Shown: positions 24,132 to 32,750 of the stretch, piece after piece
Layout of the letters: each line of letters opens with the position of its first letter
Numbering within the stretch: the first letter of the stretch is position 1
DNA from: JAWPMV01 sp038527215
Lineage (GTDB): Bacteria; Bacteroidota; Bacteroidia; J057
Assembly (NCBI GenBank): GCA_038527215.1
Contig: JBCBGC010000065.1
Coordinates: 1-41,461 of the forward strand
DNA: 41,461 bases
Direction: 5' to 3'
Notes under the pieces: model-generated
Databases searched by the model: none
The model's input: the letters and a program-made list of their open reading frames with translations, nothing else
What the model was told of the DNA's origin: nothing
Program-made: the position numbers and the translations under genes

Positions 24132-25631
24132 ATGAACCACAACTACTCCATCCTCCTGCTTGGGCTGTTTTTCAGCCTTTTCCCCTTCGGCCTCAGGGCT
24201 CAGGTCGTCCAAATCCCGGATTCCGCCTTTAAGATGCAGCTACTGGCTCTGGGCGTAGACCAAAATCGAAATGGCAAGATTGAAGTAAGTGAGGCTGAGT
24301 TTCGGAAGAATATTCAGCTACAAGGGATCCCATGGGTAAAAGACATGACCGGGCTGGAAGCTTTTGTAAACCTGGAAAACCTGGAGCTAAGGGGTCATCC
24401 GGTGGAACATCTCCCCCTGACAAAATTGAGCAAACTGCGGTTCTTACAGGCCCCTGGAGCGCGCTTCGATACCCTGGACCTTTCCGGCAATACGCTCCTT
24501 AGAGAATTGAATATCAATGGCAGTGTCGTGCCGGAGTTGAACCTTCAACAATTACCGAATCTGGAACGGGCTTTTATCAGTTTTACGGGCCTCACCAAAT
24601 TGAACCTGGAGGCGCTTCCCAGCTTACGGGTGCTTACCATAAATTGGACGGAAATAGATAGTCTTGACTTGGGAGGGGTCCCAAATCTGCGCCATTTGGA
24701 GCTGGAACATAGCCTGGTGCGGCATTTAGATGCGCGCTCAAACATTAAACTGGAACATCTCAATTGTGCCTCAAGTCGTCTGAAGACCCTTAAATTACCC
24801 AATGGATATCGGCTGAGAAGTCTGAACTGCGGAAATAATAATTTGGTGGAGTTGGACGCCCGAGATCTCATTTTTCTAGAATTCCTGGATTGTGATTTCA
24901 ATAAACTCAAACGACTGAATTTGTCCAGAAACTTTGGGCTAAAAGAACTCTCCTGTCATTGGAATCAATTGAAGGAGATTGATCTCAAGAATTGCCCCCA
25001 GCTCCAATTCCTTAAGGCCAGCTTCAATGAATTGGACAGCATGAATTTAAGTGGTTCGCAAGATTTGATGATCGTGGATGTGGAATTCAACCTGTTAAGC
25101 AGCCTGATCCTGCCCGAAAATAACCAAATCCGGATTTTGAAGACCGGCCGAAACCCAAACATCAGGTACCTGCGGATTCCGCAATCCCGCTACCTGACGG
25201 AATTGGATATTCACGATTGCCCTGAACTGGAAGAAGTCTGTTTCGAAGACCTGGGATTGACCCTCGGGGGAATCAACATTTTTGACTATGCGAGTCCCAA
25301 AGTTACCTATGTGAGTTGCAGGGAGGAAGAAAATGACATCCCTGTCCAGGGTCCGCCCCTATACCCCAATCCTGCCCAGGATAGGTTGACAGTCAGAGCC
25401 CAATGGGACGCCAAAAGCAACCAAGCAGTAGGAAAACCCAGCAGGATCATCTTTTACACCCTAAGCGGGCAAGAAGTATGGCGAAAGAAGATCAGCCAAC
25501 CCGGCGATCTTTTGGTAGAGGTAGATGTTTCAAGTTTACCAGCAGGACTTTATCTTGTTCAAATCCAATACAGCAGTCTTGAGGATCTTTATGATCCTAT
25601 CTGGACCCGCTTACAGATTGTGAGCCCTTAA
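24132..25631 (+). CDS. Secreted leucine-rich-repeat protein 1, T9SS type A
   Basis: 499 residues from the ATG at 24132, which directly precedes the signal peptide (MNHNYSILLLG to GLRAQ). An earlier in-frame ATG at 24075 would add 19 polar residues. The mature N-terminus has IPDSAFKMQLLALG, then VDQNRNGKIEVSEAE, an EF-hand-like calcium loop. About 15 irregular LRRs follow, many with Cys (LRSLNCGNNNLVELD, LEFLDCDFNKLKRLN, LKELSCHWNQLKEID). The last ~80 residues are a type A sorting domain (LYPNPAQDRLTV, SSLPAGLYLVQIQY). The LRRs suggest binding to proteins or glycans outside the cell. It is the first of three tandem paralogs, 22 bp before the second. Confidence 0.85.
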   Translation: MNHNYSILLLGLFFSLFPFGLRAQVVQIPDSAFKMQLLALGVDQNRNGKIEVSEAEFRKNIQLQGIPWVKDMTGLEAFVNLENLELRGHPVEHLPLTKLSKLRFLQAPGARFDTLDLSGNTLLRELNINGSVVPELNLQQLPNLERAFISFTGLTKLNLEALPSLRVLTINWTEIDSLDLGGVPNLRHLELEHSLVRHLDARSNIKLEHLNCASSRLKTLKLPNGYRLRSLNCGNNNLVELDARDLIFLEFLDCDFNKLKRLNLSRNFGLKELSCHWNQLKEIDLKNCPQLQFLKASFNELDSMNLSGSQDLMIVDVEFNLLSSLILPENNQIRILKTGRNPNIRYLRIPQSRYLTELDIHDCPELEEVCFEDLGLTLGGINIFDYASPKVTYVSCREEENDIPVQGPPLYPNPAQDRLTVRAQWDAKSNQAVGKPSRIIFYTLSGQEVWRKKISQPGDLLVEVDVSSLPAGLYLVQIQYSSLEDLYDPIWTRLQIVSP

Positions 25632-25653
25632 TTTCCTGCTAACAAAGCAGCAC

Positions 25654-27171
25654 ATGAACAGATTTCTGATGAAATACGCCTCCTGCAACATGCTGTTGAT
25701 GTTCTGGCTTTCCATAGGGATCAACGCCCCCCTACAGGCACAGGACCTTTTTTTACCGGATACCGCCTTCCGGGCCCAACTCATCCAACTGGGCCTCGAC
25801 CAAAACCAGGATGGCAAAATCCAACGGGCTGAAGTCAACGAGCTGACCGAATTGAATTTGGCCTTTTCCCCGCTCGTCCGAGATCTGACCGGGTTAGCCG
25901 CTTTTCGTCAGCTCAAAGTACTCAGGGTAAATAGCCATCCGATTGAGGTCCTCCCCTTGGATAGTCTGTCTCAATTGGAAATCCTGGAAGCATCCAACAC
26001 CCAACTAGAGAGCCTTTTTTTTCCACCTCAAGCCCAATTAAAAACCTTGCTCCTGGAAAGCAATGCTTTGACCCGGATCGATCTGCGGCCCCTGGAAAAA
26101 GTCGAAGCAGTGTTTATGGGTTGGAGTTTGCTAGAGGAGGTGGAGCTAGGGAATCATCCCGTCCTGCGGGATTTGCATGTGGCCTCGGCCTGGCTTAAGA
26201 GCCTGGACCTGAGTGGGCTTCCTGAGTTGCGTAAGCTGGAAGTGCAAAATAACCAGCTGGCTACCCTCAATCTCCGTGCAAACCCCAAACTGGAAGCGCT
26301 TTTTTGTGATAATAATGAATTAACTGAGTTGCTCCTACCCAATGGGTATCGCCTCAATTTGCTTCTTTGCCGGCGAAACCGGCTTACCGAGCTGGATATC
26401 AGGAACCTGAGTTTTTTAGAGCATCTGGACTGTGCAGAGAACAGGCTTACTACCCTCCAAATGGACCGGAACTTTGGGCTTTTTAGCATGACCTGCGACT
26501 TTAATGAATTGCGGCAAATGGACTTTTATGCCTGTCCCCAACTCCGGTTCATTACCTGTACCAGCAACAAATTCGACAAGCTGGATTTGAGTCCCTTGCC
26601 CCAGCTAGAGGTCATATACTTGAATGACAATTATGTAGAAGAGCTACGCTTGCCAGAAAATGGTCGACTGGGCGAGTTGCATCTGGGATCTAACCCCGTC
26701 ATTAAGGAGTTATACGTTCCCGAATCCAACAACCTATACCTATTGGGCATCGAAAACTGTCCCAATTTAGGGTTGGTCTGTTTTTATGATTTGAAATACG
26801 CCCTGCGCCAGGTCAATATTCTGGACATGGGTAGCCCCAAAGTTGAGTACGCCAGTTGCCATGGAACCGCAGAAGTTGTGATGGATGAAACGGGGCTGAT
26901 TTTCCCCAACCCAGCTACAGAAAAGTTATTCCTGAAATCCCGTTGGAGTCAAAGTGGCAACATCAGGGTCAGCATTCCGGTTCATGTTTCCATCTTTACG
27001 GAAGCAGGAAAGCAAGTCCTTTCGCGAAAGCTAACGGCTCCTCCTGGGGTCCTGACCGAAATAGACGTTTCCTATCTACCAGAAGCCCTTTACTTTATTC
27101 GGGTTGCTTATGACCAAAGTGTAGGAGGATACGAGCCCATCTGGGCAACCATCCTCGTCAGGAAGGAGTAA
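25654..27171 (+). CDS. Secreted leucine-rich-repeat protein 2, T9SS type A
   Basis: 505 residues, with the same layout as its neighbours: signal peptide (to about residue 29, PLQAQ; a second Met at residue 6 may be the true start), EF-hand-like LDQNQDGKIQRAE, irregular Cys-containing LRRs (LNLLLCRRNRLTELD, LEHLDCAENRLTTLQ, FSMTCDFNELRQMD), then a type A tail (IFPNPATEKLFL, SYLPEALYFIRVAY). It lies 22 bp after paralog 1 and 76 bp before paralog 3. Divergence between the paralogs is substantial, so the duplication is not recent. Confidence 0.85.
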   Translation: MNRFLMKYASCNMLLMFWLSIGINAPLQAQDLFLPDTAFRAQLIQLGLDQNQDGKIQRAEVNELTELNLAFSPLVRDLTGLAAFRQLKVLRVNSHPIEVLPLDSLSQLEILEASNTQLESLFFPPQAQLKTLLLESNALTRIDLRPLEKVEAVFMGWSLLEEVELGNHPVLRDLHVASAWLKSLDLSGLPELRKLEVQNNQLATLNLRANPKLEALFCDNNELTELLLPNGYRLNLLLCRRNRLTELDIRNLSFLEHLDCAENRLTTLQMDRNFGLFSMTCDFNELRQMDFYACPQLRFITCTSNKFDKLDLSPLPQLEVIYLNDNYVEELRLPENGRLGELHLGSNPVIKELYVPESNNLYLLGIENCPNLGLVCFYDLKYALRQVNILDMGSPKVEYASCHGTAEVVMDETGLIFPNPATEKLFLKSRWSQSGNIRVSIPVHVSIFTEAGKQVLSRKLTAPPGVLTEIDVSYLPEALYFIRVAYDQSVGGYEPIWATILVRKE

Positions 27172-27247
27172 ATTACCATAACCAGATTTTTGCGACAGCT
27201 CTAGCCGCGGTTTTTTCGTCTTATATTCAGGACCAACCTACAACACT

Positions 27248-28804
27248 ATGGCACGCTACCTAGCTTTCCTGTTACTTTTTTTGGGCTTAGGCCTACTCAC
27301 CCAAGGCCAGGCCCAGGTTGTCAATTTCAAGGACTCCGCTTTCAAAACCCACCTGATCGCGATCGGGGTGGACCAGAACGGCAATGGTCAGATTGAAGTG
27401 AGCGAAGCCCAAAGTCGGACCGAACTGACCCTGCTCAATAGCCCTCCGATCCAGGATATGACCGGTCTGGAAGAATTTGTCAACCTACATACCCTCCGCC
27501 TCAATGCCAATCCTGTTAAGCATCTTCCGCTGGAAACCTTAACCAAACTTGAAGTCTTAGATGCCCGAGACGCAGCCTTGGATTCTTTAAACCTGGATCA
27601 CACCCTTTTATTAAAAGAACTACAGGTGAAAGGCAATCCTTTGAAGGAATTGGACCTCCGGGCCTTGAGCCAACTGGAAAGTGCTAATATGGGCAATTGT
27701 CCGATCACCAGCGTTCAATTTGGTCAGCATCCTTTTCTGCGAGACCTCCTCATGTTCTTCTGTCGGGTGGACTCACTCGACCTGAGTGGCTTGCCGGCAT
27801 TACGCAATCTGGAGGTTCAGGGGAACCTACTCTACCGCTTAAACCTCCGAGCCAACACCAAACTGGAAGTGGTGTTTTGCGACCGGAATGGGCTGGTGGA
27901 TCTGCTGCTGCCGAATGGATTCCGGCTCAGAAGCCTCACTTGTCGCTTTAATGCCCTCAAAGAATTGGACATCCGAGACCTGATCTTCCTGGAAGGCGTA
28001 GATTGCGCTTATAATTCCCTGGAGAAGCTCCACATGGAGCGGAATTTTGGACTCTTTAACCTGACTTGTTATGGCAATAAGCTGACGGAACTGAACTTTC
28101 AGGCCTGCCCTCAGCTATTGTTTGCGGATTGTCATGAAAACCAGCTTAGCCAGGTAGAGGCAGGCATGAATGCCGGCCTTTTGTCTCTCAATATCTCCGA
28201 AAACCTAATCGACACCTTTGATGTGGGTATTTTTCCCAACCTGCAGGACTTAAAGATTTCTGACAATCCGTTAGAGGAACTGATCATTCCCGCTCAGAAC
28301 AACCTTTCTGCCCTCGCAGTCGGCCCCAATGAAGTGATGGAAACCCTCATCATTCCTGAATCAAATTTCCTCAGTTCTATGGACCTTTCCTATTGCCCTG
28401 AACTTTCGAGGGTTTGTTTTTGGGACCTGAGAAAAACCCTGGGCATCATCAGCATCCATGATGTGGGCAGCCCGCAGATTACCTACGCCAGCTGTCAGGG
28501 GAAAGAAGACCTGCTCAATCCTGAGGGAGCCCTGGTTTTCCCCAACAGTGTGAGCCATACGCTTTTTTTCCGCTCTCAATGGGATAATACCGGCAATCGG
28601 GTCAGCCTCCCTACTCAGGTTACCTTCTTTACCTTTGGTGGTCAGCGGGTTTGGGAGCAGGAATTAGCCCCTCCCCCTGGTATCCTGGCAGAAGTGGAAA
28701 TCAGCCATCTACCAGATGGCTTATATCTGGTGCGGGTAGACTATGACAACAGCATTGGGGAATATCCTCCCGTCTGGGTAAGGATACAGATAGCAAAAAT
28801 CTAG
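27248..28804 (+). CDS. Secreted leucine-rich-repeat protein 3, T9SS type A
   Basis: 518 residues. Signal peptide 1-23 (MARYLAFLLLF to GQAQ), EF-hand-like VDQNGNGQIEVSEA, LRRs (LRSLTCRFNALKELD, LEGVDCAYNSLEKLH, FNLTCYGNKLTELN) and a type A tail (VFPNSVSHTLFF, SHLPDGLYLVRVDY). It is one repeat longer in the LRR region than its siblings. The stop TAG (28802-28804) abuts the stop of the convergent caspase-family gene with no base between, and no terminator is visible, so read-through antisense RNA into the protease gene is possible. Confidence 0.85.
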   Translation: MARYLAFLLLFLGLGLLTQGQAQVVNFKDSAFKTHLIAIGVDQNGNGQIEVSEAQSRTELTLLNSPPIQDMTGLEEFVNLHTLRLNANPVKHLPLETLTKLEVLDARDAALDSLNLDHTLLLKELQVKGNPLKELDLRALSQLESANMGNCPITSVQFGQHPFLRDLLMFFCRVDSLDLSGLPALRNLEVQGNLLYRLNLRANTKLEVVFCDRNGLVDLLLPNGFRLRSLTCRFNALKELDIRDLIFLEGVDCAYNSLEKLHMERNFGLFNLTCYGNKLTELNFQACPQLLFADCHENQLSQVEAGMNAGLLSLNISENLIDTFDVGIFPNLQDLKISDNPLEELIIPAQNNLSALAVGPNEVMETLIIPESNFLSSMDLSYCPELSRVCFWDLRKTLGIISIHDVGSPQITYASCQGKEDLLNPEGALVFPNSVSHTLFFRSQWDNTGNRVSLPTQVTFFTFGGQRVWEQELAPPPGILAEVEISHLPDGLYLVRVDYDNSIGEYPPVWVRIQIAKI

Positions 28805-29965
28805 TTAGCGGCGCGCCAGGCTAACAAATTTTAACAAATCCCGGTTCAACCGATTATACTGGCGGGTCAATGATTCCGGGCTCGAAACGTCCTCCAATTC
28901 CTGGGTTACCAGGCCATGATACCGTCCCCTAAGGGCCAAAAGTTGCATTTCATATCGCCCGGGAGCCATGGCTTCCAGGGCAGAGAAGGTTTTCTCATAC
29001 TCCCCTGTCACTACGAGTTGCTGGACTTGTTCCCAGGTGGTTGCTTTTGCTAGCTCTTCTCTGGCCGGCTCCTGGGCGGGATGGGATGGTCTTTGTTCGG
29101 GCGCTGGTTCAAGGGCATGATCGGGAAGCGGATTTTCTGGCCTTGCTTCCTCCGGGCTTCCGGCTTTTTTTCGATAAAAAATAAATTCTCCATTCTCATG
29201 TCCAACATCCTGTATGGGTCCCGCCAGGGGGGTCTGTTCTGCCTTACTGGCTACCGCTTTTTTTACATGTCGGACCAAATCCACAAAGGAAAAATAGGGC
29301 CTGGTTTGTTGGGAAAAATAGGTAAGGAGACTTTGGGCAAAAGGAGAATGACGGCCATAAAATCCATCCGATACCACTTCGATGCCTCCCGCGGCCAGCC
29401 CCCAGCGGGAAGGGAAGGCGTCCACCCGCCGTTCATATGATCCATCATTCGCTTCACCTCCCAGGCTTCTCCCCTGACGGATCAAGGCTCCGGAAAAACA
29501 ACTATCAACAATCAAGGCTAAATGGTGAACCCCCATGCTCCGAAGCCATCCTCGAATCTGGTAGTTGTCCAGCATGGAGCTGCTTTTGTCCTCCATTCCA
29601 TCTACCGGCACTAAAAAGCCTTTATCCAGCTTTTTCATGTAATAACCATGGCCCGCAAAATAAATCAACAGATTATCCTCAGGTCCCAGTTCCAGGGCCA
29701 GTTTCTCTAAGGTTTGCAGAATGCTTTCCCGGGTAGCTTCCGCGTTAAAAAGGGTATATACCCTGGCTGGGTCAAATTGATATTCTTCCTGTAGGAGCTT
29801 TACCAAAGCCTGCGTATCTCTGACACAATTGTGTAGCGGATTGACTGCGGCATAGGTGTCTATTCCAATAGCCAGCAGGTGGTTGACTTTTCGGGATACA
29901 GGGAACCCGGGTCCAACCGGCTTTTTTCCCGATTTGATGCGCCGCTCATTCATAAGAAGGGACAA
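28805..29965 (-). CDS. Caspase-family (peptidase C14) protease
   Basis: 386 residues. The caspase-like domain spans about residues 27-265: HLLAIGIDTYAAVNPLHNCVRD starts the p20-like part, the catalytic dyad is His106 (YFAGHGYYM) and Cys156 (LIVDSCFSGAL). A Pro/Glu-rich linker (about 278-305) leads to a ~75-residue helical C-terminal domain of unknown type. There is no signal peptide, so it is cytoplasmic. Bacterial caspase homologs often work in regulated proteolysis or cell-death/defence modules. Here no partner (NACHT, effector, sensor) is adjacent: neighbours are secreted LRR genes (convergent) and an acyltransferase gene (divergent, 142 bp away). The start could also be Met5. Confidence 0.87.
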   Translation of the reverse strand: MSLLMNERRIKSGKKPVGPGFPVSRKVNHLLAIGIDTYAAVNPLHNCVRDTQALVKLLQEEYQFDPARVYTLFNAEATRESILQTLEKLALELGPEDNLLIYFAGHGYYMKKLDKGFLVPVDGMEDKSSSMLDNYQIRGWLRSMGVHHLALIVDSCFSGALIRQGRSLGGEANDGSYERRVDAFPSRWGLAAGGIEVVSDGFYGRHSPFAQSLLTYFSQQTRPYFSFVDLVRHVKKAVASKAEQTPLAGPIQDVGHENGEFIFYRKKAGSPEEARPENPLPDHALEPAPEQRPSHPAQEPAREELAKATTWEQVQQLVVTGEYEKTFSALEAMAPGRYEMQLLALRGRYHGLVTQELEDVSSPESLTRQYNRLNRDLLKFVSLARR

Positions 29966-30107
29966 AAAATTTTATCAGGCTGTAATGTACGTAAATCTGA
30001 GGAAGCATTTTGGACCTGCTCAAAAGTGATCAGCAAATTTTTTCTCTCCTGCAAATGTGGCTATCTTGGACCGCTGAGACTACGGCATACGCCAACGCAA
30101 TTACCTT

Positions 30108-30965
30108 ATGCCACAAGCCATTCGCGGATTCGACCGCCCTTCAGAAATTACCTACGTTGATGAAATGGACCCCTGGTGGAGAAGATGGATCATTTTTCTC
30201 CTGGAAGTCGTAACCGGCCAGCCTCGCATCCAACGCTTGTACAATCAAATCCAAAGCATGGATATCGTGCCCGTAGAAGTTTGGGGGAAGGCCCTGGAAC
30301 TTCTGGAGGTAAACGTAGATTATGACCAGACCCAATTGGAAAAAATTCCCGATGACGGCCCTCTTGTATTCATTGCCAACCACCCTTTTGGAGTGCTGGA
30401 TGGCCTGATCTTAGGCTATCTCACGGGCCTGGTCCGACAGGAATACGTCTTTCTGGTCAATGAGGTCCTGGTTCGTCAGGATCCGCGCCTCAAGCAGTTT
30501 CTGCTCCCTATTACTTTCCAGGAAACCAAAGCAGCCATGCGGATCAATATCCAGACGCGGCAGGAAGCAGTCAAGCGGCTTTTGTCTGGGGAAGCCCTGG
30601 TGATCTTTCCGGCAGGAGGGGTTGCTACGGCTGAAAAAGGCTGGGGGCCCGCCGTCGACCTTGAATGGAAGCGCTTTACCGCAAAGGTGATCCAACAATC
30701 CAAGGCTACCGTCGTGCCCATTTATTTTCACGGCCAAAACAGCAGGATTTTTCAACTGGTCAGTCAGTGGAGCCCTACGCTTCGGCTGGGGCTCCTGGTC
30801 CATGAGTTGAGAAACAAAATCGGCAAGACCTTCCGGATTGAAATTGGCGACCCAATCACCTACGAATCCCTGGCAGAAATCAAGGATCGTCAGGCCCTGA
30901 TTGACCATTTGAGAGACCAGACTTTTGCCCTGAAACCCACTTCTAAAAAACGCCGCCCCAGCTAG
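30108..30965 (+). CDS. Lysophospholipid acyltransferase family protein (PlsC-like)
   Basis: 285 residues. The acyltransferase HxxxxD motif is NHPFGVLD, with His92 and Asp98, followed by a glycine-rich acceptor-site motif, IFPAGGVATAEKG. The family transfers acyl chains to lysophospholipids, ornithine lipids or related acceptors at the inner membrane. The acceptor is not decided. The N-terminal ~80 residues include a hydrophobic stretch (WWRRWIIFLLEVV) that could bind the membrane. The 3' end overlaps the convergent DUF2461 gene by 4 bp (shared CTAG). Confidence 0.85.
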   Translation: MPQAIRGFDRPSEITYVDEMDPWWRRWIIFLLEVVTGQPRIQRLYNQIQSMDIVPVEVWGKALELLEVNVDYDQTQLEKIPDDGPLVFIANHPFGVLDGLILGYLTGLVRQEYVFLVNEVLVRQDPRLKQFLLPITFQETKAAMRINIQTRQEAVKRLLSGEALVIFPAGGVATAEKGWGPAVDLEWKRFTAKVIQQSKATVVPIYFHGQNSRIFQLVSQWSPTLRLGLLVHELRNKIGKTFRIEIGDPITYESLAEIKDRQALIDHLRDQTFALKPTSKKRRPS

Positions 30966-31663
30966 CTTTCCGGATAGCTGATCCGCTGTCCGTTGCCGTC
31001 CGTAGTCAAGAGTTCGCTCATGTAGTCGAAATAGGGACGTAGGGCCAGAAAGGCATCTTCTAATTCATCTAAAAAGTCCGGGGACAGGACCTCTTTGTCA
31101 GTAAACGTACGTCGCGCGATGAATTGCTTCTTCCGAATCAAGTCGATATCCGGATGGGTTTTGTCAAAGCCTTTGGGGGCGGTCTTTACCCCTTCCCCGC
31201 TAAGTTCTCCAAAGTGAGCCTGAAAATGCTCCTCGGCGATGATTTCCCTCAAGGGCATGGCATCATCGGCGATTTCGGTCCGGATACGCTTAAGGTCTTC
31301 GGGATTGGGAGAAAAAAATCCTCCAGCCATCATGCTTTGGCCCGGTCCTAACCGGAAATAGTAGCCGCCCCGCAGATAGGGCGTAGCTCGCTTCATCCGT
31401 CCGGAAAAGTGGGATTTGTAGGGACTTTTATCCTTGGAAAATCGCACATCCCGATAGATCCTGAACAGCATTTGCTTTCCGCTTCGGTGAACCAGATGGT
31501 CATGCTCGCTCATGCGGGTCATGATTTCTTCTGCCACCGCAATGACATTTTCATGGGCAGCCTGATAGCGGGCTTTGTGTTCCTGAAACCATTCGCGGTA
31601 GTTGTTTTGCTCCAGGTCGCGGAGGAAGGCAAATGTTTCGGATTGGATGTGTGGAGTTGACAT
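30962..31663 (-). CDS. DUF2461 domain protein
   Basis: 233 residues, matching the DUF2461 (TIGR02453) family over its full length: the N-terminal FLRDLEQNNYREWFQEHKARYQ, then FRIYRDVRFSKDKSPYKSHF and GGYYFRLGPGQSMMAGG. The function of the family is unknown. It overlaps the convergent acyltransferase gene by 4 bp at the stops. Its start lies 10 bp after the stop of the truncated hemoglobin gene upstream on the same strand, so DinB-like, hemoglobin and DUF2461 genes may form one operon. Confidence 0.87.
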   Translation of the reverse strand: MSTPHIQSETFAFLRDLEQNNYREWFQEHKARYQAAHENVIAVAEEIMTRMSEHDHLVHRSGKQMLFRIYRDVRFSKDKSPYKSHFSGRMKRATPYLRGGYYFRLGPGQSMMAGGFFSPNPEDLKRIRTEIADDAMPLREIIAEEHFQAHFGELSGEGVKTAPKGFDKTHPDIDLIRKKQFIARRTFTDKEVLSPDFLDELEDAFLALRPYFDYMSELLTTDGNGQRISYPES

Positions 31664-31673
31664 GAAACGGAGA

Positions 31674-32081
31674 TTATTGGATAAAGCCTTTTTGACGACT
31701 GGCCTGCACCTTCGTCCAAATTATTTTTTCCATTAGCTGGACTTTGTTACGGGCTTTTTCGGCGACAGGACCCGCAAACATACTATCCAGGCTTTCGAAA
31801 AAAAGCGCTTTCCAGCGGGTAAAATGCACTTCCTGCAAAGGAAACTTTTTGTCCAACGCAATGTGTTTCGGAATCGGTCTACCCCGGTAATTTCCTTGAA
31901 ACAAGACGGTCTCCCAAAACTCATACATAATGGGCATATGGATCTCCCAAACCAGGGGTACTACTTCAGTGAAAATAGGACCGATCAGTTCATCCTTTTT
32001 GACCTGCTGATAAAAATGATCCACCAGGCGTTCGATATCCGCGCGGTTCTGTATATCAGGTTTCAGGTTCTCCTCAGCCAT
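31674..32081 (-). CDS. Group III truncated hemoglobin
   Basis: 135 residues from the ATG at 32081, the usual length for this family. The heme-binding fold is indicated by DIERLVDHFYQQVKKDELIGPIF, MYEFWETVLFQGNYRG and the proximal His in PLQEVHFTRWKALFFES. Likely roles are O2, NO or peroxide chemistry in the cytoplasm. An alternative ATG at 32159 would add 26 residues and overlaps the stop of the DinB-like gene in a TGATG arrangement typical of translational coupling. The shorter form is preferred because the extension lacks globin features, but the longer one is not excluded. Confidence 0.82.
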   Translation of the reverse strand: MAEENLKPDIQNRADIERLVDHFYQQVKKDELIGPIFTEVVPLVWEIHMPIMYEFWETVLFQGNYRGRPIPKHIALDKKFPLQEVHFTRWKALFFESLDSMFAGPVAEKARNKVQLMEKIIWTKVQASRQKGFIQ

Positions 32082-32158
32082 ACATTGGAAAAAATAAATG
32101 GGGTCGTCTGCAAAAGAAAGGTGCGAAAAGCTAAGGGGGTAAATGATCTTTTCCCCCA

Positions 32159-32683
32159 TCAGGCGTAGTTTTCGACCAGATTGCGGGTGTGATGGCGGGT
32201 ATGATAGACGGTAAAAAACAGCATCTCACGCACCAGCATTTTCCCCATTAGGGGATGTGGGAGTAGGTAGGCATCTAAATCGGCTTCTTCCCACTGAGCT
32301 ATGGTTTCCTGCAGGCTGGTTTTCTGATTCATCAATTCCTCTACCAGTGGATGCTTTTCCTGGGCAGGAATTTCTTTGGGATCATACTGTCCTGAACTTG
32401 CTCCTCCGGCGGCGAGTTTAGCCTGGTATTTTTCAACCACTTCCTCATAAGTGCGTCCCTCCCGGTTGGGTTCTCCAAACATCATTTGGATCTGCGGTTT
32501 GGGAAGATTGAGGGCCATGGTAAGCGGTTGCATGCTCCTGATCAGATGATCAATATGCTGCCCGGTGGTCCACTTGCCAGCGGGTCCCTGGGAAAATTTC
32601 GCATCAGGATGTTCACTCAACCAGCTACCCAACTGATCAAATGCCTGCTCGAGTCCCTCAATGATCTCTTCTTTTACTTTCAT
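32159..32683 (-). CDS. DinB-family protein
   Basis: 174 residues. A four-helix DinB_2-type fold is suggested by WTTGQHIDHLIRS near residue 45 and YHTRHHTRNL near the C-terminus, which together supply the usual metal-binding His triad. DinB-like proteins include thiol-dependent transferases and proteins of unknown role; no substrate can be named. Its stop overlaps a possible start of the hemoglobin gene (TGATG). Confidence 0.82.
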   Translation of the reverse strand: MKVKEEIIEGLEQAFDQLGSWLSEHPDAKFSQGPAGKWTTGQHIDHLIRSMQPLTMALNLPKPQIQMMFGEPNREGRTYEEVVEKYQAKLAAGGASSGQYDPKEIPAQEKHPLVEELMNQKTSLQETIAQWEEADLDAYLLPHPLMGKMLVREMLFFTVYHTRHHTRNLVENYA

Positions 32684-32750
32684 AGTTCAATCGCCATTAG
32701 CCCTTCAATTTACGAAAGATTATGGTTTTGAACCGGGAAGGAGCGCCCTG

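Noticed and set aside
29081..29736. Plus-strand ORFs opposite the caspase-family gene
   Set aside because: Shadow frames of a gene with an intact catalytic dyad.
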